In this document: in pieces, positions 1-5,050 of the stretch
How positions within the stretch are numbered: the first letter of the stretch is position 1
Layout of the letters: each line of letters opens with the position of its first letter
NCBI GenBank assembly: GCA_013329615.1
Contig: DUKA01000128.1
Location: 1,628 to 8,415, forward strand
From: Candidatus Bathyarchaeota archaeon
Lineage (GTDB): Archaea > Thermoproteota > Bathyarchaeia > TCS64
Length of the DNA stretch: 6,788 nt
Direction of reading: 5' to 3'
The notes under the pieces: generated by a model
The model's database searches: none
What the model saw: only the letters and a program-made list of their open reading frames with translations
Told to the model about the DNA's origin: nothing
Translations under genes and position numbers: made by a program

Positions 1-1
1 G

Positions 2-490
2 CGCAGGCTCGAGGCAGCCGGTGTGGCGGGCTTCGAGATAAGCGGTCTAGGCGGCACGAGTTGGGCTGCAGTCGAGCACCACATCGCACGCGAGGTGGGT
101 GAGGGTCGCATGGAGTACCTCGGTAAGACGCTCTGGAACTGGGGGATACCCACGGCGTGCAGCCTCATCGAGGTCAGGGAGGCGTCAAAGGGTAAGGTCA
201 TCGCCTCCGGCGGACTGAGGAACGGGCACGACGCTGCGAAGGCGCTCGCGTTGGGGGCAGACGCCGTCGGTATAGCCAAGCCTTTCCTCCAGAAGGCTGT
301 GGAAGGGGAGGAGGCACTGCAGAAGCACATCGAGACGATAATCGCCGAGACACGCATCTGCATGTTCCTCTCAGGCGCAAGGAATCTCACCGAGATGCGC
401 GAGATCCCCGTCGTGGTCACCGGCTGGTCCGCGGAGTGGCTCAGGGCGCGCGGCTTCGACACCACAAAGCTGGCCACGAGGGGTAGGTAG
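2..490 (+). CDS. fni: Type 2 isopentenyl-diphosphate delta-isomerase, C-terminal part (5' end outside window)
   Basis: This FMN- and NADPH-dependent enzyme interconverts isopentenyl and dimethylallyl diphosphate in the cytosol, supplying the starter unit for archaeal isoprenoid lipids. The frame is open from base 2, so the gene enters from the left and about 162 codons remain; the family is usually about 350-370 residues, so more than half is missing. Visible type 2 hallmarks are the EISGLGGTSWAAVE segment near the start, the GIPT stretch, the flavin-phosphate-binding ASGGLRNG loop followed by DAAKALALGADAVGIAKPFL, and the C-terminal MFLSGARNLTEM and PVVVTG segments. These give a TIM-barrel C-terminal half. 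The GTG at base 23 is internal and not a real start. The gene ends in TAG, and the next gene, idsA, belongs to the same pathway and lies 42 bases downstream in the same reading frame. Identification is firm; only the upstream extent is unknown. Confidence 0.93.
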   Translation, partial: RRLEAAGVAGFEISGLGGTSWAAVEHHIAREVGEGRMEYLGKTLWNWGIPTACSLIEVREASKGKVIASGGLRNGHDAAKALALGADAVGIAKPFLQKAVEGEEALQKHIETIIAETRICMFLSGARNLTEMREIPVVVTGWSAEWLRARGFDTTKLATRGR

Positions 491-492
491 GA

Positions 493-502
493 CAACTTTT
501 AT
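493..502 (+). promoter_or_regulatory. Candidate TATA box for idsA
   Basis: The T/A-rich stretch CAACTTTTATCC stands out in the GC-rich gap between fni and idsA. Its centre is about 35 bases before the ATG at 533. With the usual archaeal spacing of about 25-27 bases to the transcription start, the mRNA would begin near 524, leaving a leader of only about 9 bases. No Shine-Dalgarno sequence is seen, which fits a nearly leaderless message. This is inferred from composition and spacing only. Confidence 0.4.
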
Positions 503-532
503 CCACGGCGCGAGTTGCTAAACGTGGTTGCC

Positions 533-1537
533 ATGTCGAGCGGCGACGCCATAAAGAAGAAACTAACAGAAAGCGCCAAACCCGTCGACGCGTTCATCGA
601 CGAGGTCCTCACGCCCCGGAGACCCGAGGCGCTGTATGAAGCCTCCCGCCACCTGGTTCTAGCCGGTGGTAAGAGGCTGCGCCCCTTCCTGACAATGAAA
701 GCGTGCGAGGCGGTTGGCGGCGACCCAAAGGACGCTATACCCTACGCGGCGGCGCTTGAGATACTCCATAACTTCACACTCGTCCACGATGACGTCATGG
801 ACAACGACCCCGTCCGGAGGGGTGCGCCTACGGTGCACACGAGGTGGGGCGTCCCGATGGCTATCTGCGCTGGTGACCTTCTCTTCGCCAAGGTCTTCGA
901 GACGATGACCATTCACGCCCCGAAGGGGCTGAGCGCTAAACGTGTCAACCTCTGCATCGCAAAGGCAACGGAGGCTACCATAGAACTCTGCGAGGGGCAG
1001 GTGCTCGATGTCTCCTTCCCCAGCATGGGCGATGTGACCGAGGAGGACTACATCACGATGGTCGGTGGCAAGACGGGTGCGCTGTTCCGTGCCTGCGCTG
1101 AGGTCGGCGCGATCGTCGGCGGCGGCAAGACGCGCCAGGTCAGAGCCCTCGGCAAGTTCGCATACGAGGCGGGCGTCGCCTTCCAGCTCATGGACGACTA
1201 CCTCGGCACCACGGCGGACGAGAACACGCTTGGCAAACCCGTGGGGAGCGACATAAGGGAGGGGAAGAAGACCCTCATAATCCTCCACGCCCTGCGTAGG
1301 GCGAAGCCGAAGCAGAGGGAGAAGATACTCGCTGTTCTTGGCAAGCACTCAGCCACGAAGCAGGAGATCGAGGAGACCCACAAGCTGCTGGGCGAGATAG
1401 GCTCCATCGACTACACCCTCAAGAAGAGTGACAAGTACATAGCGTCGGCCAAGAGGCGCTTCGACGCCCTGCCCGACACACCGGCGAAGCGTGATCTCTT
1501 CGATCTAGTCGATTACTTCACCGCGCGCAGGTACTAG
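533..1537 (+). CDS. idsA: Geranylgeranyl diphosphate synthase (trans-prenyltransferase, IspA/IdsA family)
   Basis: This cytosolic all-alpha enzyme condenses isopentenyl diphosphate onto allylic diphosphates, here most likely to C20 geranylgeranyl diphosphate for archaeal ether lipids. The 334-residue product has GGKRLRP (45-51), the first Asp-rich motif DDVMD (86-90), the second motif DDYLG (221-225) and GKPVGSDIREGKK (234-246). In the second motif the last Asp is Gly, a form I recall as common in archaeal enzymes. Phe81, five residues before the first motif, is the position that limits product length in the Sulfolobus C20 enzyme, so a C20 product is inferred. I prefer the ATG at 533 because it sits just downstream of the predicted transcription start; an in-frame TTG at 515 would add six residues. 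It follows fni by 42 bases and precedes gltX, a neighbourhood seen in many archaea. Confidence 0.95.
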   Translation: MSSGDAIKKKLTESAKPVDAFIDEVLTPRRPEALYEASRHLVLAGGKRLRPFLTMKACEAVGGDPKDAIPYAAALEILHNFTLVHDDVMDNDPVRRGAPTVHTRWGVPMAICAGDLLFAKVFETMTIHAPKGLSAKRVNLCIAKATEATIELCEGQVLDVSFPSMGDVTEEDYITMVGGKTGALFRACAEVGAIVGGGKTRQVRALGKFAYEAGVAFQLMDDYLGTTADENTLGKPVGSDIREGKKTLIILHALRRAKPKQREKILAVLGKHSATKQEIEETHKLLGEIGSIDYTLKKSDKYIASAKRRFDALPDTPAKRDLFDLVDYFTARRY

Positions 1538-1556
1538 GCTCCGTTTTTAGGAAAAG

Positions 1557-1568
1557 GATAATAGTTTT
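1557..1568 (+). promoter_or_regulatory. Candidate TATA-like box for gltX
   Basis: GATAATAGTTTT lies in the short A/T-rich gap after idsA. Its centre is about 37 bases before the proposed TTG start at 1600, so transcription would begin about 10 bases before that codon. No Shine-Dalgarno motif is visible near 1600, consistent with near-leaderless translation. The match to an archaeal TATA box is weak; the call rests on position and on contrast with the surrounding GC-rich DNA. Confidence 0.25.
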
Positions 1569-1599
1569 CCGTCTTCCTATTGGGGCGTAGTGGTCTCCT

Positions 1600-3324
1600 T
1601 TGGGTCTCGATCTCGATAGGATCAAGGCATCTGCGGTCAAGTACGCCGTCTTCAACGCCTCCCAGTACGGGGGGAAGGCGAACCCCGGTTCAGTGATGGG
1701 CAGGATATTCGCCGAGTACCCCGACGCGAAGGCGAACGCCAAGGACGTACAGCGCCTCATAATGGGCGTCGTCGCCGACGTAAACTCCTGGCCCATGGAG
1801 AAGATCATGGAGACCGTCAAGCAGTGGCCCGAGTTATTCGAGGCGAAGAAGCCCGAGGAGAGGAAGACGATGCCGCCGCTCAAGAACGTGGACAAGTGGC
1901 CCATGGTCAAGGTCAGGTTCGCCCCGAACCCGGACGGGCCCCTGCATCTTGGCAGCGCCGAGTCCATCATCTTCAGCGACGAGTACGCAAAGATGTACAA
2001 GGGCCATTTCATTCTCCGCTTCGAGGACACGAGCGCCGACGTGAAGCCGCCGATCCTCCAGATGTATCACTGGATACCCGAGGACCTGAAGTGGCTAGGC
2101 GTGAACGTGGACGAGAAGTACGTCCAGTCTGAGAGGGTTGTTATCTACTACGAGTGGGCGGAGAGGCTCCTCGAGAAGGGGGCGGGATACGTCTGCACCT
2201 GCGAGTCGGAGTAGTACAAGAGGCTCTACATGGCGAAGATGCCTTGTCCCTGCAGGGAGCTGCCCCCGGAGGAGCACATGAGGCGCTGGAAGATGATGCT
2301 GGACGGCGGTTACAAGCGGGGCGAAGCCGTCGTCAGGGTGAAGACCGACATCAACCACCCCAACCCCGCCATACGCGACTGGCCCGCCCTCAGGATAAGC
2401 ACACGATCCCACCCACTCCAGAAGAAAAAGTACCGCGTCTGGCCCCTCTACAACTTCAGCTGCGCCGTCGACGACCACCTCATGGGGGTCAGCCACGTGA
2501 TCAGGGGCAAGGAGCACGAGGTGAACAGCGCGCGCCAGAAGTACCTCTATGACCACTTCGGCTGGCAGTTTCCGGAGGTCATCAACGTCGGGCGTCTCGG
2601 CTTGGAGGTCGGGATTCTCAGCAAGTCGAAGATACGGGCCGGCGTAGACGCTGGGACATATTCTGGGTGGGATGACCCGCGGCTGGGCACGCTGCGGGCG
2701 TTGAAGCGCCGCGGGATACAGCCCGAGACGATAAGGGAGATAATGATACAGGTCGGACCCAAGCCGATCAACGTCATGATAAGCTGGGGCAACTTCGCCG
2801 CCGCGAACAAGAAGATAATAGACCCGCACTCGAACAGGTACTTCTTCGTAAGGGACCCAGTCGAGTTGAAGGTGAAGGGCGTTGAGGAGGTGCTGCACGC
2901 CAAGCTGCCCCTGCACCCTGACCACCCCGAGAAGGGCCACAGGGAGTATACAATCGAGCCCGAGAAGGGCGTATGCAGGTTCTTGCTGCCATCGAAGGAC
3001 CTCGTGGAGGCAAAGGGGAAGCTCATACGCCTCATGGGGCTCGTCAACGTCGAGGTGACTAAGACTGGAAAGACCGCCGAGGCGAAGTTCCACTCAAAGG
3101 AGCACCAAGTCGCACGCGAGAAGGGTGCCCCGTTCATCCACTGGGTCACCGAGGGTGGCTCCGTCCCCGCCGAGGTGGTCATGGCGGACGCCAGCATCGC
3201 CACGGGCAGGGCGGAGAACCTAGTCGCAGGGCTCAAGGTGGACGACATGCTCCAGTTCGAGCGCTTCGGATTCGTACGCGTCGACTCGAAGGAGCCGCTA
3301 CGCTTCTACTATGCCCACGACTAG
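1600..3324 (+). CDS. gltX: Archaeal glutamyl-tRNA synthetase interrupted by one in-frame TAG (codon 205)
   Basis: This class I synthetase charges tRNA-Glu with glutamate in the cytosol (often tRNA-Gln too in archaea). The 574 sense positions match full-length archaeal GluRS: an N-terminal archaeal extension (about 1-95), RFAPNPDG (106-113) with the HIGH-equivalent HLGS (116-119), a putative zinc knuckle of Cys199, Cys201, Cys216 and Cys218, the KMSKS-equivalent ILSKSK (339-344) followed by GWDDPRLGT, and the beta-rich anticodon-binding domain ending in FERFGFVRVD. TTG at 1600 is the start because a TAG lies four codons upstream and the homology begins here. An in-frame TAG at 2212-2214 falls between the two halves of the zinc knuckle; reading frame and homology continue unbroken on both sides, with ATG at 2230 next in frame. 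Sequencing error, recent nonsense mutation, readthrough or a split protein are all possible. Homology is firm; functional status is uncertain. Confidence 0.9.
2212..2214 (+). other. In-frame amber codon within gltX
   Basis: TAG at codon 205 interrupts the GluRS frame, after CTCESE and before YKRLYMAKMPCPC. In related archaeal enzymes, as I recall them, this position is usually Glu, so one G-to-T change from GAG, or C-to-T from CAG, would explain it. Six of seven genes ending in this window stop at TAG, so it is the ordinary stop codon here. An AGAGG run at 2218-2222, seven bases before the ATG at 2230, could in principle restart translation. Confidence 0.95.
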
Positions 3325-3340
3325 CCCCCCATTTACATAA

Positions 3341-3350
3341 CGTTTAAAAA
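3341..3350 (+). promoter_or_regulatory. TATA box of the L7Ae-S28e-L24e operon
   Basis: CGTTTAAAAA in the gap after gltX is the best archaeal TATA-box match in the window. Standard spacing places the transcription start near 3372, giving a leader of about 20 bases that contains the GGAGG ribosome binding site. The spacing fits both the box and the gene start, so the ribosomal genes probably have their own promoter rather than depending on gltX transcription. Confidence 0.6.
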
Positions 3351-3376
3351 CAAAGGGTCGGCGTCTAGTATGCACA

Positions 3377-3394
3377 ACTGGAGGAAATGACAGT
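3377..3394 (+). promoter_or_regulatory. Ribosome binding site of L7Ae inside a possible kink-loop hairpin
   Basis: GGAGG at 3380-3384 is a strong Shine-Dalgarno sequence. It is eight bases before the GTG at 3393 but only two before the ATG at 3387, which favours the GTG start. The same bases can fold as a hairpin: ACUG (3377-3380) pairs with CAGU (3391-3394), followed inward by tandem G.A pairs (3381 with 3390, 3382 with 3389), with a U at 3388 next to them. That is the kink-loop pattern bound by L7Ae. The fold hides the binding site and part of the start codon. Pairing is visible in the sequence; the regulatory role is inferred. Confidence 0.45.
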
Positions 3395-3776
3395 GTCCGA
3401 TCCTTCGAAGAAACCATTCTATGTGAAGTTCGAAGTCCCCAAGGAAGTAGTCGAGGCCGCCTACGAGGCCCTAAAGGTCGCCCGCGAGACGGGTAAGATC
3501 AGGAAAGGTACAAACGAGACGACCAAGACGATCGAGAGGGGCAAGGCGAAGCTCGTCCTTATAGCCGAGGATGTTTCGCCACCTGAGGTGGTTGCACACC
3601 TTCCCCTTCTCTGCGATGAGAGGAAGGCCGCGTACGTCTACGTTCCCGAGAAGCAGCGCATCGGCGAGGCCCTCGGCTTGACCGTGGGCAGTGCGGCAGC
3701 CGCCATCGAGGAGACGGGTGACTCCGAGAAGCTCGTCGCCGAGATCGTCGAGAAGCTCAAGGCAATCGTAAAGTAG
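3393..3776 (+). CDS. rpl7ae: Ribosomal protein L7Ae / kink-turn RNA-binding protein
   Basis: This small RNA-binding protein recognises kink-turns in 23S rRNA and is also the core protein of archaeal box C/D and H/ACA guide RNPs and often of RNase P. The 127-residue product carries the family's RNA-binding signature GKIRKGTNETTK (34-45), then AKLVLIAEDVSPPEVVAHLPLLC (52-74), YVYVPEKQRIGEALG (81-95) and a C-terminal helix. Length is typical. The GTG at 3393 gives MSDPSKKPFYVKFEVP, with an eight-base gap from GGAGG; an ATG two codons earlier would place the binding site too close. It is the first gene of a tight operon with S28e (11 bases downstream) and L24e, an order conserved in archaea. A hairpin over the binding site may allow autogenous control. 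Confidence 0.96.
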   Translation: MSDPSKKPFYVKFEVPKEVVEAAYEALKVARETGKIRKGTNETTKTIERGKAKLVLIAEDVSPPEVVAHLPLLCDERKAAYVYVPEKQRIGEALGLTVGSAAAAIEETGDSEKLVAEIVEKLKAIVK

Positions 3777-3787
3777 GGTGAACCTAG

Positions 3788-4000
3788 GTGTCCGACGAAC
3801 AGGAAAGCCTGACACAGGCTACGGTCATCCAGATACTTGGCAGGACGGGTCTGACCGGAGAGGTCATGCAGGTCCGCGTCAGGATCGAGGATGGCAAGGA
3901 CAAGGGTCGCATCATCACCAGGAACGTAAAGGGCCCGGTGAGGATTGATGACCTGCTGCTGCTCAGGGAGACGGAGCGCGAGGCTAGGAAGATCAGGTAG
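3788..4000 (+). CDS. rps28e: Small ribosomal subunit protein S28e
   Basis: An archaea/eukaryote-specific protein of the 30S subunit with an OB-like beta-barrel, located near the mRNA exit region. The 70-residue product matches the family's usual size and ends with the S28e signature ETEREARKI (61-69). The middle, GRTGLTGEVMQVRVRIEDGKDKGRIITRNVKGPVR, is the conserved core and is split here only by normal variation. The GTG start at 3788 is supported by GGTGA at 3777-3781, six bases upstream, which matches the archaeal anti-Shine-Dalgarno. The gene begins 11 bases after L7Ae and ends nine bases before L24e, so the three are almost certainly co-transcribed. It stops at TAG, with a second in-frame TAG two codons later. 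Confidence 0.96.
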   Translation: MSDEQESLTQATVIQILGRTGLTGEVMQVRVRIEDGKDKGRIITRNVKGPVRIDDLLLLRETEREARKIR

Positions 4001-4009
4001 GTATAGTGT

Positions 4010-4195
4010 ATGCCGACTGTCTACAAGTGCGCGTTCTGCGGCGAGGATATCGCCCCCGGGACCGGGATAGGCTTCGTCCGTAGGGACGGGCGCGTCCTCA
4101 GGTTCTGCGGTAGTAAGTGTAAGAAGAGCAGCCTGAAGCTGAAGAGGGACCCGCGCAAGTTTAAGTGGACGAAGGCGTGGGGCCAGCAGCGGTAA
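4010..4195 (+). CDS. rpl24e: Large ribosomal subunit protein L24e
   Basis: A small zinc-binding protein of the archaeal 50S subunit. The 61-residue product has the treble-clef zinc site Cys7-x2-Cys10 and Cys33-x3-Cys37, with the family hallmarks PGTGIGFVRRDGRVLRFC and the basic tail RDPRKFKWTKAW that contacts rRNA. Length is typical for archaeal L24e. The ATG at 4010 lies nine bases after the S28e stop, and an AGGTAGG stretch upstream may serve as a weak ribosome binding site. This is the last gene of the L7Ae operon and the only plus-strand gene here that ends in TAA. T-rich stretches follow directly, so transcription may end there before ndk. Confidence 0.96.
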   Translation: MPTVYKCAFCGEDIAPGTGIGFVRRDGRVLRFCGSKCKKSSLKLKRDPRKFKWTKAWGQQR

Positions 4196-4214
4196 GGCTA
4201 CTCAACTTCACCCA

Positions 4215-4226
4215 TTTTTCGATTTT
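4215..4226 (+). terminator. T-rich archaeal terminator candidate after L24e
   Basis: Runs of five and four T residues (4215-4219, 4223-4226) occur 20-30 bases after the L24e stop. Archaeal RNA polymerase can terminate at such T-tracts without a hairpin. More T-runs follow near 4266 and 4327, so the whole gap between L24e and ndk looks permissive for termination. The assignment rests on composition only. Confidence 0.4.
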
Positions 4227-4360
4227 ATGCTTCTAATCGGCAGGATAGAGGTCCTTATTGTCTCACTTTTTGACATAATGATCGACTATCCGACGGGATT
4301 TATCGTTCATTTTCCTTAAAGGGCTCTTTTTCGTGTCCGGATGGTGTACCCCCCTCCCCC

Positions 4361-4367
4361 TTTTTTT
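4361..4367 (+). terminator. T7 tract upstream of ndk
   Basis: Seven T residues follow a run of C-rich pyrimidines (from about 4350). It is the longest T-tract in the window and lies just before the candidate ndk TATA box. It could complete termination of the ribosomal operon or attenuate read-through into ndk. I see no clear hairpin before it. Confidence 0.4.
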
Positions 4368-4387
4368 AGGATGCGCAGTTCGAAGGC

Positions 4388-4395
4388 GTTATAGG
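4388..4395 (+). promoter_or_regulatory. Candidate TATA box for ndk
   Basis: GTTATAGG is centred about 28 bases before the ATG at 4420, the spacing expected when transcription starts within a few bases of the start codon. The ndk mRNA would then be essentially leaderless, which agrees with the absence of a Shine-Dalgarno sequence before 4420. The motif is short, so this is a spacing-based inference. Confidence 0.4.
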
Positions 4396-4419
4396 TGTGG
4401 AATCCGCCGTATTCGCGAT

Positions 4420-4920
4420 ATGTACCAGGAGACGCTCGTTATCCTGAAGCCCGACGCCTTGGAGAGGAACCTCGCCGGAGCGATAATCGACCGCTACGAG
4501 AGGGTGGGGCTCAAGATAGTGGACATGCGCTACTACCGGAAGGTGGACGAAGCCATACTCCGTAAACACTACCCGGACTCGATGGCTGAGGGGCTCGGGA
4601 AGAAGGCACAGCTCACAGCCCCGGGGATCATCGACCCCGTAACCCACGGCATGAAAGTGCTTGAGAGGCTCAGGAAATACTTCACGAGGAACCCGGTGCT
4701 CGCCATAAGGTTCGGCGGCGAGGACGCAATCCCCCTCGTCAGGAAGGTCACGGGGTACACTGACCCCGCTACCGCTGAGAAGGGCACGATACGCGGCGGC
4801 TTCGGCACAGATTCAATCGCCAAGAGCACGGCCGAGGGGCGCGCCTGCGAGAACCTCATCCACGCCTCCGGCAACCCCGAGGAGGCGAAGGCGGAACTCG
4901 CTCTCTGGTTCCCCGACTAG
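4420..4920 (+). CDS. ndk: Nucleoside diphosphate kinase
   Basis: This cytosolic enzyme transfers the gamma phosphate of ATP to nucleoside diphosphates through a phospho-histidine. The 166-residue product begins MYQETLVILKPDA, has Lys10 of the KPD motif, HYPD (50-53), VTGYTDPATAEKGTIRGGFGTDS (110-132) and NLIHAS (145-150) with catalytic His148, and ends in the typical ALWFPD. It is longer than the usual 150-residue bacterial form through the 54-80 segment. Three normally strong positions differ: KPDG is KPDA, RGDF is RGGF, and HxSD is HASG. The ATG at 4420 matches the family start; upstream in-frame GTG codons would add an unrelated Cys/Arg-rich leader. It follows the L7Ae operon as in many archaea, but infB, its common next neighbour, is absent. 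Confidence 0.93.
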   Translation: MYQETLVILKPDALERNLAGAIIDRYERVGLKIVDMRYYRKVDEAILRKHYPDSMAEGLGKKAQLTAPGIIDPVTHGMKVLERLRKYFTRNPVLAIRFGGEDAIPLVRKVTGYTDPATAEKGTIRGGFGTDSIAKSTAEGRACENLIHASGNPEEAKAELALWFPD

Positions 4921-4973
4921 TGTAAGGATAAAGAAAAATAATTAACATGCATATAATTGTACATGCTATCAAA

Positions 4974-4985
4974 TTTTTAAAATTT
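4974..4985. terminator. A/T tract between convergent genes, possible two-way terminator
   Basis: The near-palindromic stretch AAATTTTTAAAATTT (4971-4985) contains T-tracts on both strands. It sits between the ndk stop and the stop of the convergent beta-helix gene, where transcripts from both sides would need to end. The evidence is position and composition. Confidence 0.35.
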
Positions 4986-5026
4986 AGATGCGAGTTTTCG
5001 AGCCCAATAAATTAATCCACAAAGCA

Positions 5027-5050
5027 TCAATCTCTACTTTCTCCTATGAT
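5027..5050. repeat. 24-bp direct repeat, copy 1 (just beyond the beta-helix gene stop)
   Basis: These 24 bases are identical to 6765-6788; the flanks differ at once on the left, and the right flank of copy 2 is outside the window. Read on the minus strand it contains AGGAG (5045-5041) and a TTG immediately followed by an ATG (5027-5025), so it copies the ribosome binding site and start region of the beta-helix gene. Base 5050 also belongs to that gene's TGA stop. The frame opened here runs only to TAA at 4979-4977, 17 codons from the TTG or 16 from the ATG. Confidence 0.9.

Noticed and set aside
659..1348. A 229-codon minus-strand open frame opposite idsA
   Set aside because: An antisense shadow; the plus strand carries the complete prenyltransferase motifs.
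2248..2257. Perfect palindrome CCCTGCAGGG downstream of the gltX amber codon, considered as a readthrough-promoting structure
   Set aside because: It encodes the conserved CPCR residues, has no loop so cannot form a useful hairpin alone, and is short enough to occur by chance.
2095..3093. A long minus-strand open frame (332 codons) opposite gltX
   Set aside because: It is an antisense shadow of GC-rich coding sequence; the plus strand has clear GluRS homology throughout.
1600..3324. A reassigned genetic code in which every TAG is pyrrolysine
   Set aside because: Conserved proteins (GGPP synthase, S28e, L7Ae, NDK) all end at the right place with TAG; reading it as sense would add spurious tails and fuse neighbouring genes.
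4376..4392. Possible tRNA T-arm around GTTCGAA in the ndk leader
   Set aside because: The flanking bases do not form the five-pair T stem, and no acceptor, D or anticodon arm can be drawn around it.
4333..4419. N-terminal extension of NDK from an upstream in-frame GTG
   Set aside because: The added residues are Cys/Arg-rich and unlike NDK, the region contains the T7 tract and TATA-like box, and the family start matches the ATG at 4420.
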